The notes under the pieces are model-generated. The model did not search any database, was not told the DNA's origin, and saw nothing but the letters and a program-made list of their open reading frames with translations. Source: Phyllobacterium sp. T1293 (GTDB lineage Bacteria; Pseudomonadota; Alphaproteobacteria; Rhizobiales; Rhizobiaceae). From it: a stretch of DNA of 64,000 nt. Within the stretch, counting starts at the first letter, position 1, and the number at the start of each line of letters is the position of its first letter. Shown here in pieces: positions 8,498 to 16,292 of the stretch. The stretch lies in the NCBI RefSeq assembly GCF_020731415.2, contig NZ_CP088274.1, positions 62,001 through 126,000 of the forward strand, read 5' to 3'. The translations under genes were made by a program, and so were the position numbers.

Positions 8498-9472
8498 ATG
8501 CGACACCACATGTGCCTGCTTGCTGCGACGGTAGCGCTGCCGTTTCTTGCGCAACCCAGCTGGGCGAATATGGTCTATGTTTCCAACGAAAAAGGCAATT
8601 CGGTAACTGTGGTAGACTCGAAGACCATGGAAGTGGTGAAGACCATCGATGTCGGGCAAAGACCCCGCGGCATCACGATCTCTCCTGATGGAAAAATAGT
8701 TTACGTTTGCGCCAGTGACGACGATACCGTGCAGATGATCGACACCAGCACGGGCGAAATCATAGGCTCATTGCCCTCTGGCCCCGATCCCGAGCTTTTC
8801 ACATTATCTCCGGATGGAAAGACCCTCTACATCGCCAACGAGGACGATAATCTGGTTACCGTGATCGATGTGGAATCAAAAGGCGTCATTGCCGAAATCC
8901 CGGTTGGTGTGGAGCCGGAGGGCATGGGAGTGAGCCCTGACGGCAAAACGATCGTCAATACCTCCGAGACGACAAATATGGCCCATTTCATCGATACGTC
9001 CACACACGAGATCACCGATAATGTGCTCGTTGATTCACGCCCACGTTACGCGCAGTTCAAACCGGATGGCTCGGAAGTATGGGTGTCCGCAGAGATAGGC
9101 GGCACCGTCTCGGTCATCGACAACAAGACCCGTACGGTCACGCACAAAATCACGTTCGAAATTCAGGGCCTGCGTTCCGAGCAAATCCAGCCTGTCGGCA
9201 TACGCATCAGCGCTGACGGCAAGAAAGCCTATATTGCACTTGGGCCTGCCAACCGCGTTGCCGTCGTCAACACAGAAACCTACAAAGTTGAAAAATATGT
9301 TCTGGTGGGGCAACGGGTCTGGCAACTTGCCTTCATGCCCGATGGCAAAAGTATCATCAGCACCAATGGTCTTTCCAACGACATCACATTCATCGACACG
9401 GAAACGGATGAACCGATCAAATCGGTGACTGTTGGCCAGTTGCCATGGGGCGTAGCGGTCTCACCCAACTAA
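8498..9472 (+). CDS. PQQ-associated YVTN-type beta-propeller protein
   Basis: The product is a 324-residue secreted beta-propeller. The signal peptide (MCLLAATVALPFLAQPSWA) is followed by about seven YVTN-like blades with repeated motifs such as VYVSNEKGNSVTVVD, PRGITISPDGK, LYIANEDDNLVTVID and PWGVAVSP. This is the family tied to PQQ alcohol oxidation gene sets (TIGR03866-type). It lacks the tryptophan-docking and active-site residues of quinoprotein dehydrogenases, so it is a binding or accessory protein; a periplasmic lanthanide- or PQQ-handling role is possible. RBS GGGAGGAATAAG precedes ATG 8498. The gene lies 25 nt after the binding-protein gene, in the same operon. Confidence 0.88.
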   Translation: MRHHMCLLAATVALPFLAQPSWANMVYVSNEKGNSVTVVDSKTMEVVKTIDVGQRPRGITISPDGKIVYVCASDDDTVQMIDTSTGEIIGSLPSGPDPELFTLSPDGKTLYIANEDDNLVTVIDVESKGVIAEIPVGVEPEGMGVSPDGKTIVNTSETTNMAHFIDTSTHEITDNVLVDSRPRYAQFKPDGSEVWVSAEIGGTVSVIDNKTRTVTHKITFEIQGLRSEQIQPVGIRISADGKKAYIALGPANRVAVVNTETYKVEKYVLVGQRVWQLAFMPDGKSIISTNGLSNDITFIDTETDEPIKSVTVGQLPWGVAVSPN

Positions 9473-9501
9473 CCAGAACACTCGACAAAGGGAGGAACTA
9501 C

Positions 9502-9996
9502 ATGTCGACTTTTAGAACATTTGCACTTGCCGGATTTCTCAGTCTGGCGCTCGTCCCGTCCTTTGCTTTCGCACAGGCGGATGACGACGATGATAAAGCA
9601 GCCCCTGAAGCAAAAGGTTCAGCCGCGGCCAAGACGCCCGCAGTCACCCGCGCCAGCAAGAACGTACCGGAACTGATCCTTGGCTCCAAAGACGATGAAT
9701 TCACCGTAAACCAGAAAGATTTCGAGCTGGTTGCGGGGCAGGGATATCGCTGGAAGATTACCTCAGCGGCGGGTCTGGAATACAAGTTCGCTACTGACCT
9801 CTTTCGTAATGTCTGGATGAACCAGATCGTCATCAACGATCTTGAAGTGCATATGAATGGTGCCCCGGCATGGCTGGAATTTGATTCTCCCGGCACAATC
9901 AATGTCCAGTTCACTGCGGTACGCCCCGGCAAGTATACCTGGTCTGTACCTGATCTGGCCGACAAGGGTATGAAGGGAACGATTACGATCAAATAG
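9502..9996 (+). CDS. Secreted cupredoxin-like protein with an Asp-rich N terminus
   Basis: The product is 164 residues: signal peptide MSTFRTFALAGFLSLALVPS plus FAFAQ, then an acidic, low-complexity segment (ADDDDDKAAPEAKGSAAA), then a beta-rich domain (LVAGQGYRWKITSAAGLEYKFATDLF to FTAVRPGKYTWSVPDLADKGMKGTITIK) resembling cupredoxin-like folds. The usual Cu ligand set (Cys and Met loop) is not evident: there is no Cys in the domain. It is the third gene of the PQQ/lut-like operon, with GGGAGG before ATG 9502. The five consecutive Asp at the mature N terminus could bind a hard metal ion such as a lanthanide; this is inference. Confidence 0.75.
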   Translation: MSTFRTFALAGFLSLALVPSFAFAQADDDDDKAAPEAKGSAAAKTPAVTRASKNVPELILGSKDDEFTVNQKDFELVAGQGYRWKITSAAGLEYKFATDLFRNVWMNQIVINDLEVHMNGAPAWLEFDSPGTINVQFTAVRPGKYTWSVPDLADKGMKGTITIK

Positions 9997-10050
9997 GTGT
10001 CGGCGTCTGCTAAACTGACAATGGAATTGGGTAGCAAGGGGTGGAGCTTG

Positions 10051-10857
10051 ATGGGTCCAAATGCCGGATTGAAGACTGTCCATGACAGATCATTGCCCGA
10101 CGCGAATGTACCGGCGCTGGAGCTTACTTCGGTAAGCTATTCCTATGGCAGGCGGCAGGCGCTGGACAACATTTCATTCTCAATAGCACCCGGCCGTTTT
10201 GCAGTGCTTTTGGGTTTGAACGGCGCAGGCAAGACAACGCTGTTTTCCTTGATCAGCCATCTGTTCGCGACCCGCAATGGTCATATCCATGTATTCGGCA
10301 ATGACATTGACCGGAAATCCGGAGAGGCTTTGCGGCGCCTTGGCATTGTCTTTCAGGCCCGGACTCTTGATCTCGATCTGTCGGTACATCAAAATTTGGC
10401 CTACCACGCGTCGCTGCACGGAATCGGATCACGCGAAGCCAACACGCGTATCCACGATTTGATGCAATCAATCGACATGAGCGACCGCCTGCACGAAAAA
10501 GCCCGGAGTCTCTCAGGCGGTCAAATCAGACGCGTTGAAATCGTTCGCGCCCTGTTGCATCAGCCTTCGTTGCTGTTGTTGGATGAGGCTACAGTCGGCC
10601 TTGATATCAAGTCGCGGGCTACCATCCTTGGCGATATCCGTACATTGGTGGAGCAGAAAGGGATTAGTGTCCTGTGGGCAACGCATCTGATTGACGAAGT
10701 CAATCATGCCGATCAAGTCATTGTCATCAATCAAGGCAAACTCGTCGCCAACGGCACCACCCACGATGTCGTCAAAGACGCAGGTGCTGATACTATCAAT
10801 GAAGCATTCTCACGGCTCACGGGCATAGTTTCCCTCAACGTCGGAGGTCATCTATGA
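10051..10857 (+). CDS. ABC transporter ATP-binding protein of the PQQ-associated system (lutE-like)
   Basis: A 268-residue ABC ATPase with Walker A LGLNGAGKTTLF, Q loop near VFQARTLDLDL, signature LSGGQIRR, Walker B LLLLDEATVGLD and switch His in WATHL. The chain is close to the DrrA/CcmA-type ATPases of the PQQ-associated family (TIGR03864-type). Such ATPases often pair with ABC-2 type permeases that export, although in the lut locus a role in lanthanide transport has been shown genetically. Start: ATG 10051 has GGAG at 10043-10046; the frame is open from GTG 9997, directly after the previous stop, but those earlier starts lack a good RBS. Confidence 0.9.
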   Translation: MGPNAGLKTVHDRSLPDANVPALELTSVSYSYGRRQALDNISFSIAPGRFAVLLGLNGAGKTTLFSLISHLFATRNGHIHVFGNDIDRKSGEALRRLGIVFQARTLDLDLSVHQNLAYHASLHGIGSREANTRIHDLMQSIDMSDRLHEKARSLSGGQIRRVEIVRALLHQPSLLLLDEATVGLDIKSRATILGDIRTLVEQKGISVLWATHLIDEVNHADQVIVINQGKLVANGTTHDVVKDAGADTINEAFSRLTGIVSLNVGGHL

Positions 10858-11714
10858 CGGATATTTCGGGCAACATCTCGATCCGCACCGGATATAGCCG
10901 CTTTGGCCTAATGCAGTATCTCGTTTGCCTCAAAGGTATTCTTATTCGGGAAGGACTTCGTTACCTCCACCAGCGTGAGCGCTTCATCTCATCCCTTGTA
11001 CGGCCACTGCTCTGGCTCTTCATCTTCGCAGCGGGCTTTCGTCAGGTTCTTGGCGTATCGATCATTCCGCCTTATCAGACCTATGTGCTTTATGAGGTTT
11101 ACATCACGCCGGGACTGTGCGGAATGATCCTGTTGTTCAGCGGCATGCAATCCTCTCTCTCGATGGTTTACGATCGGGAAATGGGCAATATGCGCACGCT
11201 GCTGGTGAGCCCATTTCCACGCTGGTTCCTGCTCATATCCAAGCTGCTCGCCGGTGTCGCCGTCTCGATTGTTCAGGTCTACGCATTCTTGTTCATCGCG
11301 TGGTTCTGGGGAGTGAAAGCGCCGCCAGCCGGTTATCTCTTGACGCTGCCAGCACTCTTTCTTGCAGGTATGATGCTGGGGGCCCTCGGCATGTTGCTTT
11401 CCTCAATGATCAAACAATTGGAAAACTTTGCAGGAATCATGAATTTCGTGATCTTCCCGATGTATTTTGCCTCCTCCGCGCTTTACCCGCTCTGGCGCGT
11501 ACAGGAAGCAAGCCCCCTGCTCTACAAGATATGTCTGCTCAATCCCTTTACCTACGCTGTCGAACTGGTGCGGTTCGCCTTTTACGGGAAGATTGAGTGG
11601 ATGTCCTTCATCGTCGTCTGCGGGTTCACTCTGGTTTTCATTACCGGTGCCATTATCGCGTATGATCCGTCGAGAGGCCTCGTCATCAAGAAGCAAGAAG
11701 GAGGAAACAATTGA
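10854..11714 (+). CDS. ABC-2 type permease of the PQQ-associated system (lutF-like)
   Basis: A 286-residue integral membrane protein with six or so hydrophobic segments (for example LVRPLLWLFIFAAGF, LLISKLLAGVAVSIVQVYAF, LLTLPALFLAGMMLGALGML, MSFIVVCGFTLVFITGAIIA). It shows the ABC-2 features RFISSLVRPLLW and NPFTYAVELVRFA. It pairs with the ATPase before it, overlapping by 4 nt (ATGA, 10854-10857), with GGAGGTCAT as RBS. The family (TIGR03861-type) accompanies PQQ-dependent dehydrogenases. Direction of transport cannot be read from sequence. Confidence 0.9.
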   Translation: MTDISGNISIRTGYSRFGLMQYLVCLKGILIREGLRYLHQRERFISSLVRPLLWLFIFAAGFRQVLGVSIIPPYQTYVLYEVYITPGLCGMILLFSGMQSSLSMVYDREMGNMRTLLVSPFPRWFLLISKLLAGVAVSIVQVYAFLFIAWFWGVKAPPAGYLLTLPALFLAGMMLGALGMLLSSMIKQLENFAGIMNFVIFPMYFASSALYPLWRVQEASPLLYKICLLNPFTYAVELVRFAFYGKIEWMSFIVVCGFTLVFITGAIIAYDPSRGLVIKKQEGGNN

Positions 11715-12337
11715 GAGGGTCCCGGGTTATCGCCACCAGTATTCTCCTCTATGCCGCTTCGCTCGCAGCGTCATTCGGCGCAGCACAAAATGACCCAACC
11801 TGGCCATGCGTTCAGCGCAAAGTGCCCGAATTGTCGGTTGGCCAGGTTTGGAGCGGTCCGGATATTCCTGAAACCGCAAAAAGCTGGGATGACGATACAG
11901 CAATCCATGCTCTGGTCGATGAATTGGCAGCGCGGCGCAATCCATTGGATGTCGCGCAAAAGAGAATCGTGGAGTTTGCCGGTAGCCTGCCGAAGGACGA
12001 GTTGAATGACAAGATGCTGCTGCTGTTCCAAGGCTTGTTTGACACACTGAACCGCGAACGCGAACAGGTGATTTCAGGAATTTCGCGTTATGCCGGCAAG
12101 CAACGTCAAATGGCTGACGATCTGCGCAAGGAAGCTTCCAGGGTCGACGCAATGCGCGCCAAAGCGGATACCGATCCGGATGATCTCGACCGGGCCAACG
12201 AACGACTGACCTGGGAAACCCGCGTCTTTGAAGAACGGGTACAATCACTGACTTATGTTTGTGAAGTACCGACAATCATCGAACAGCGGCTTTATGGCCT
12301 GTCAAAGACCATCGAGCAATCGATGCCTAAGAAATAG
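11711..12337 (+). CDS. Secreted helical protein of the PQQ/lut-like operon
   Basis: The 208-residue product has a signal peptide (VIATSILLYAASLAASFGAAQ) and a mature region rich in charged helices. Heptad-like stretches (QRQMADDLRKEASRVDAMR, NERLTWETRVFEERVQSL) suggest a coiled coil. Two Cys (WPCVQRKVP and TYVCEVPTI) could form a disulphide linking the ends of the mature chain. It starts with TTG at 11711, overlapping the permease stop as TTGA (11711-11714), with AAGGAGG upstream: the start is therefore well supported despite the rare codon. Function is not known; conserved position implies a periplasmic partner of the transporter. It ends 3 nt from the convergent pqqE. Confidence 0.72.
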   Translation: MRGSRVIATSILLYAASLAASFGAAQNDPTWPCVQRKVPELSVGQVWSGPDIPETAKSWDDDTAIHALVDELAARRNPLDVAQKRIVEFAGSLPKDELNDKMLLLFQGLFDTLNREREQVISGISRYAGKQRQMADDLRKEASRVDAMRAKADTDPDDLDRANERLTWETRVFEERVQSLTYVCEVPTIIEQRLYGLSKTIEQSMPKK

Positions 12338-12340
12338 CGT

Positions 12341-13453
12341 TCAAACGGAGGTCTCTACCTCCTTACCAATACGACGATAGATGAATGCATCCGATGTAGC
12401 CGTCTCTATTGCTTCACCAATCAGCGCGGCCATCCGTTCATGCAAAGGCGACTTGATACAGGCTGGATCAGTCGCGGCTGCATCACCCGCAATTGCCATC
12501 GCCTGACATCGGCAGCCACCCCAATCGATCTCCTGCCGGTCGCAACTGCGGCATGGCTCCCGCATCCAGTCGGTACCGCGAAACGCATTAAATGCGGAAG
12601 ATTCGTGCCATATGCGACTGAGATTCCAATCGCCGAAACGTTCAAAATGCAGCGATTTGATCGTCGCAGCGGCATGGCAGGGCAAAACCGTTCCATCGGG
12701 TGCAACCATGAAGGCATCCCTCGCCCATCCCCCCATGCACGGTTTGGGATAGATGGCAAAATAATCAGGTGTGACGAAATCAATCGTCATGATGCCCCGA
12801 AGCCGTTCCTGCGCCTCCCCGACAATCTGTACTTGACGCTCCACCGCGTCGCGTTCCGGCATCAAAGCCTTACGATTGAGGAGCGCCCAACCGGCATATT
12901 GTACATTGGCGATCTCAAGCCGCTCTGCACCAAGGGAAAGCGCCAATTCGATAAAATCAGGAACCTCCTCCATATTATGCCGGTGGATCGGTGCATTGAT
13001 TGTCAGCGGCAAGCCCGCAGCGCGAACCCGTCTGGCCGTTTCCAGCTTCTTTTCGTGTGCCCCGCGCGCATGACCGATTTTCTCAGTAGTCGCGGCAACA
13101 GCGCCCTGAAAACTCAACTGGATATGATCAAGCCCCGCATCGGCGAGTGCCTCGATACGTCCTTCGGCAATCCCTACCCCGGCAGTAATGAGATTTGTAT
13201 AGACACCACGCCCGGCGAGACTGGCAACAAGCTCGCTCAAATCCGTCCGTAAAGTTGGTTCACCGCCAGACAGATGCACCTGAAGTACACCAAGGTCTGC
13301 CGCCTGTTCGAATAGCGCGATCCAGGCTGCGGTATCCATTTCCCGATTTGCCTTCAGGAGCTCAACAGGGTTCGAGCAATAGGCACATTGTAGCGGGCAG
13401 CGGTGCGTCAATTCTGCCAGCATGCCAATCGGAGGAAGCACAGGGTCTGTCAT
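12341..13453 (-). CDS. pqqE: PQQ biosynthesis radical SAM enzyme PqqE
   Basis: PqqE crosslinks Glu and Tyr of the PqqA peptide, the first chemical step in PQQ synthesis, using a radical SAM cluster and auxiliary Fe-S clusters. The 370-residue protein has the radical SAM motif CPLQCAYC near the N terminus, the GGEP motif (VHLSGGEPTLR) and a C-terminal SPASM-type Cys cluster (PCRSCDRQEIDWGGCRC). ATG 13453 overlaps the pqqD stop by 4 nt; the open frame to 13480 lies within pqqD. Last gene of the pqqABCDE run, tail-to-tail with the lut-like operon with a 3-nt gap. Confidence 0.97.
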   Translation of the reverse strand: MTDPVLPPIGMLAELTHRCPLQCAYCSNPVELLKANREMDTAAWIALFEQAADLGVLQVHLSGGEPTLRTDLSELVASLAGRGVYTNLITAGVGIAEGRIEALADAGLDHIQLSFQGAVAATTEKIGHARGAHEKKLETARRVRAAGLPLTINAPIHRHNMEEVPDFIELALSLGAERLEIANVQYAGWALLNRKALMPERDAVERQVQIVGEAQERLRGIMTIDFVTPDYFAIYPKPCMGGWARDAFMVAPDGTVLPCHAAATIKSLHFERFGDWNLSRIWHESSAFNAFRGTDWMREPCRSCDRQEIDWGGCRCQAMAIAGDAAATDPACIKSPLHERMAALIGEAIETATSDAFIYRRIGKEVETSV

Positions 13454-13749
13454 AGCGTCACCAGGAACTTGTCGGACCATTCTTGCAGGAAGGCGCTAAC
13501 GTCGGGTGCAATTTCTTCCCGATCCGCCGCATATTGATCGGCGAGAGATGTTATCAGCTGCGCAACCGTAAGGCGGCCGTCACAGAGCCGTAAAATGTCG
13601 AGGCTGACTTCATTTGGCCAGAATACTTTTTCCGGCGACAACAATGCCCAATCCTCGCGCACTCCATCATATTGCAATCGCACATGTGGCCTTAGCATGG
13701 GCCGCGATTGCATCGACACGATGGCACGGGAGCGGGTTGTTTCAATCAT
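13450..13749 (-). CDS. pqqD: PQQ peptide chaperone PqqD
   Basis: PqqD binds the PqqA peptide and presents it to PqqE. The 99-residue product shows the family pattern RPMLRPHVRLQYDGVREDWALLSPEKVFWPN followed by the wHTH-like region VSLDILRLCDGRLTVAQLI and the acidic tail. It is a separate gene here, whereas Methylobacterium extorquens fuses PqqC and PqqD. Coupled by 4-nt overlaps to pqqC (13746-13749) and pqqE (13450-13453). Confidence 0.95.
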   Translation of the reverse strand: MIETTRSRAIVSMQSRPMLRPHVRLQYDGVREDWALLSPEKVFWPNEVSLDILRLCDGRLTVAQLITSLADQYAADREEIAPDVSAFLQEWSDKFLVTL

Positions 13750-14501
13750 GCGGGCTCCGGCACGAAGGCACCGGGCGGTATATTGCCCTTTTCTCCGTAA
13801 GCATGAGCCAGCGCATCAAGCATGGCCCAGAGCACGTCACATTTGAAGACGAGCGAGTTGATCACCGCCTGCTGCTTTTCAGCATTATTGGCGTGTTTCA
13901 TCACATAGGCGAGGGCGAAATCGGAATCGCGAGAGGCGAGTGCCGGTCGTTTGTCGAAATAGGCAAGTATATCCTTGGTCACGTACTCATATTTCGCCAG
14001 CATCGCCGGAACACGTTCGCTGATAATGACCGGAGAGAACAGCTCGGTCAGCGATGATGCAACCGCTTCGAGCAATGTGCGGTTTGTGCAATAGGTGAGG
14101 TAAGCGCCGACGGCAAAGCGAGTGGCTGGCAGTACGAGCTTTTCGCTTTTCACCATATCTGCATCAAGCCCCAGACCGGTGGCCAGCTTGAGCCAGCGCG
14201 CGATACCGCCATTCCAGCCATCGTCACCGTCATGGTCTTCTATACGCTTGCGCCATTCGGCGCGAAACTCCGGGTTCTCCGAGCGCATGATGATGGCAGC
14301 ATCCTTGCGCGGGATGACCGACTGGTAGGAATAGCGGTTAAGCGCCCAGGCCTGCATTTGCCCCTTGGTCAGGGCTCCGCTTGTCATCTGGTGATGCAGG
14401 GGATGACGATTGTGATAGCGTGCAGCACCTACAGCGCGCAGGACCTCTTCAAGCTGTGCCGGGGACAATCCATTGCGTGCCGCTTCGTCAAATTCACTCA
14501 A
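13746..14501 (-). CDS. pqqC: Pyrroloquinoline-quinone synthase PqqC
   Basis: PqqC is the cofactor-free oxidase that closes the ring in the last step of PQQ formation. The chain has the family landmarks RYHNRHPLHHQM, AWALNRYSYQ-VIPRKDAAI, DHDGDDG and GLD--MVKSEKLVLPATRFAVGAYL. A TTG start at 14501 is proposed: GGAGG lies 7 nt upstream, it overlaps the pqqB stop as TTGA, and it yields 251 residues, the usual PqqC length. The first available ATG (14537) would overlap pqqB by 40 nt and add 12 atypical residues. Confidence 0.95.
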   Translation of the reverse strand: MSEFDEAARNGLSPAQLEEVLRAVGAARYHNRHPLHHQMTSGALTKGQMQAWALNRYSYQSVIPRKDAAIIMRSENPEFRAEWRKRIEDHDGDDGWNGGIARWLKLATGLGLDADMVKSEKLVLPATRFAVGAYLTYCTNRTLLEAVASSLTELFSPVIISERVPAMLAKYEYVTKDILAYFDKRPALASRDSDFALAYVMKHANNAEKQQAVINSLVFKCDVLWAMLDALAHAYGEKGNIPPGAFVPEPA

Positions 14502-15436
14502 AATCTGACCTCCATACCATCGAATGCTATTTTCCAACCCGCAGCGACGACGACTGCGTGTTCCGCCGACGCGGCGTCTAGAATGGGATTGGTGTTGTTG
14601 ATGTGAACATAAATCCTGTTGCTGATGCCAAGATCCATCAACGCCGCCAGCGAGCCATCTTCCCCCGAAATGGATATGTGCCCCATCCGGGCACCAGTCT
14701 TTGTGCCGATGCCTGCGGTGATCATCTCATCGTCGGTATAAAGGGTACCGTCAAAGAGCAGGCAATCCGCCCGTTCCAGCTTTGACTTGAGCGCTGTATC
14801 AATGCGCGCGCAGCCAGGAATATAGAATGCAGACCGTACATCGCCTTTTGAGGAAAGGCGGAGCCCTATTGTATCGCCATCCTGAGTACCAAAGCCTTCT
14901 GCCGCCTTGGTCTGATCTTCAAGGAACAGTGCCACCTTGCCGGGCACCGTAAAAGTATCGACGGCGATGCCTGTGGATTTTCCCGTTGCATCGAGAATAT
15001 CCGTTTGCGCACCAATCTTCAGTTCGCGGCGATCAACGATTGACCGGTCAAGAACGTTGAAGATGGAATTACCTTCAAGCACCTCAAGAACACGCCCTGT
15101 TGCATAGAGTGCGAATGGTTCACGTTCGCGCAAACTAAGCAGCCCGGCAATGTGGTCAACATCAGCATTGGTCAGAACCACCGCTCGTATCGGTGTTGCG
15201 CGAAAAGGTCCGTTTTCCGGCGGTTGAAGTTCAGGTGTCGCCGCGATCTGCTGGCGTATATCGGGTGAGGCATTAAACAGCACCCAGTCTACGTTGTTCA
15301 CACTGGCAGCAAGACTGGACTGGGTTCGGGGACGAAAATTTGTTCCACCATTCCACGCACCGCGGCTTAATCGATAATTGCAATTCCATTGGGGGAACCC
15401 GCCTCCGGCCGCGGAGCCGATTATTTTCAATCGCAT
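14498..15436 (-). CDS. pqqB: PQQ biosynthesis protein PqqB
   Basis: PqqB is a metallo-beta-lactamase-fold hydroxylase thought to oxidise the crosslinked Glu-Tyr intermediate. The protein of 312 residues starts MRLKIIGSAAGGGFPQWNCNYRLSRGAW and has the modified metal motif TNADVDHIAGLLSLRE, as is normal for PqqB. The ATG at 15436 is favoured over a TTG at 15445, given GGGGA upstream. A hairpin lies between pqqA and this gene (15498-15527). It is the second gene of the pqq run. Confidence 0.96.
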   Translation of the reverse strand: MRLKIIGSAAGGGFPQWNCNYRLSRGAWNGGTNFRPRTQSSLAASVNNVDWVLFNASPDIRQQIAATPELQPPENGPFRATPIRAVVLTNADVDHIAGLLSLREREPFALYATGRVLEVLEGNSIFNVLDRSIVDRRELKIGAQTDILDATGKSTGIAVDTFTVPGKVALFLEDQTKAAEGFGTQDGDTIGLRLSSKGDVRSAFYIPGCARIDTALKSKLERADCLLFDGTLYTDDEMITAGIGTKTGARMGHISISGEDGSLAALMDLGISNRIYVHINNTNPILDAASAEHAVVVAAGWKIAFDGMEVRF

Positions 15437-15497
15437 GGCAGGCAAATCCCCAAACAGCCGGAAATCACTTTCCAGAATAATGCATGAAATCAGGAAC

Positions 15498-15527
15498 TCG
15501 CCCTGCGCGATTCATCACGCAGGGCGA
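15498..15527 (-). terminator. Attenuator-like hairpin between pqqA and pqqB
   Basis: A 10-bp perfect stem (15498-15507 with 15518-15527, core GCCCTGCG/CGCAGGGC) and a 10-nt loop lie 10 nt after the pqqA stop. On the minus strand it is followed by only a weak T-rich stretch, so it is better seen as an attenuator or 3' stabiliser. It could give pqqA more transcript than pqqB-E, which fits the need for excess peptide substrate. Confidence 0.6.
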
Positions 15528-15537
15528 AGATTGGAGA

Positions 15538-15633
15538 TTACTTCTTGGTCTTCAGTTCAGCGGGCATGTAACGTGTAAGTTCCATACCAGCTGCAACCTG
15601 ACACATGGTCGGTTTTGTCCAAGTTTTCTTCAT
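15538..15633 (-). CDS. pqqA: PQQ precursor peptide PqqA
   Basis: The gene encodes a 31-residue peptide, MKKTWTKPTMCQVAAGMELT continuing with RYMPAELKTKK. It carries the invariant Glu-x3-Tyr (Glu18 and Tyr22) that become the PQQ skeleton, within the usual GMELTRY-PAEL context. RBS AGGAG precedes the ATG with good spacing. It is too short for routine gene finders. It lies 77 nt downstream of the CxxxCW protein gene and may be read from its own promoter in that gap. Confidence 0.96.
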   Translation of the reverse strand: MKKTWTKPTMCQVAAGMELTRYMPAELKTKK

Positions 15634-15686
15634 GCTCGTCTCCTTTTATTCGAAGACCACCAAGGTGATCCTCCGCCGCCATCGTA

Positions 15687-15699
15687 CGCCATCATGGCG
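15687..15699. promoter_or_regulatory. 13-nt palindrome upstream of pqqA
   Basis: CGCCAT-C-ATGGCG is a perfect palindrome with one central base, about 55 nt upstream of the pqqA start in the gap before it. It may be an operator for the pqq genes. No second copy with the same spacing was seen in the window. Confidence 0.3.
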
Positions 15700-15710
15700 C
15701 AAGATTGAAA

Positions 15711-16292
15711 TTAATGGGGTTCATTTTTTTGTGTAACCTGCCCTGCCGCAATCCAGCCATCAGTGCCAAGCGGATACCAAAACACGGACTGGTATCCCCA
15801 TTCGACTGCCCTTTTGGCGGCATTCCACGACATCCAGCAGTTCTCCATACAGTAAAAAAGCACCCTTCTTTTCTTGTCCTGACCGAGACGCGACTCCAGC
15901 CCCTTGCGGAAATAGTTTTCGGTCTCCTTGTTCAAAATTCCGTAGCCGACATTCGCCAGCCAGATGCTCCCTGGAATATCTTCCCGAACCTTGTCTTTCC
16001 ACACAGTCCCGGCCGGAAGGTTCGCCGGTTTAGGATCATGCGGCAGAACATCGATAAAAACTGTCGATTTGTCTTTCCATAGAGCAATTACCTCATCCGT
16101 CGTTACGACCGTCGCTCCCTTTAACGTCACCGGCACCGGTGCGCGGTAGACCTCAGTCCTATACTCTTCTGGCTCTGGTGCATTCTGTTCTGCACCAGCT
16201 CGACCGGCAGCTACATTGATCAAAATGATCGCCGCGGCGAAACAGTTCCATATCGCTTTGCCCAACGGGCTATTGCGTGATCGGCTTGTCAT
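15711..16292 (-). CDS. PQQ-associated rhodanese-like CxxxCW protein
   Basis: The gene product is a 193-residue secreted protein with a hydrophobic N-terminal signal (IWNCFAAAIILINVAAGRAGA) and a rhodanese-like domain. The active loop reads FYCMENCWMSWNAAKRA, so Cys-x3-Cys-Trp as seen here; it belongs to the family named for a Cys-Trp motif that accompanies PQQ-dependent catabolism (TIGR03865-type). A periplasmic role in thiol chemistry or dehydrogenase maturation is possible but unproven. The ATG at 16292 overlaps the end of xoxJ by 23 nt, a little long; a slightly later start is possible. Confidence 0.85.
   Translation of the reverse strand: MTSRSRNSPLGKAIWNCFAAAIILINVAAGRAGAEQNAPEPEEYRTEVYRAPVPVTLKGATVVTTDEVIALWKDKSTVFIDVLPHDPKPANLPAGTVWKDKVREDIPGSIWLANVGYGILNKETENYFRKGLESRLGQDKKRRVLFYCMENCWMSWNAAKRAVEWGYQSVFWYPLGTDGWIAAGQVTQKNEPH

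Noticed and set aside
9580..9600. DDDDK in the cupredoxin-like protein as a protease site
   Set aside because: Resembles an enterokinase site only by chance; such sites have no meaning in bacteria.
12440..13252. Long plus-strand frame across pqqE
   Set aside because: Antisense to a certain gene; composition follows third-codon bias of pqqE.
7200..15699. CGCCAT...ATGGCG at 7200-7220 and 15687-15699 as one shared operator
   Set aside because: Spacers differ (7 versus 1 nt between the shared arms), so a common dimeric binding site is unlikely.
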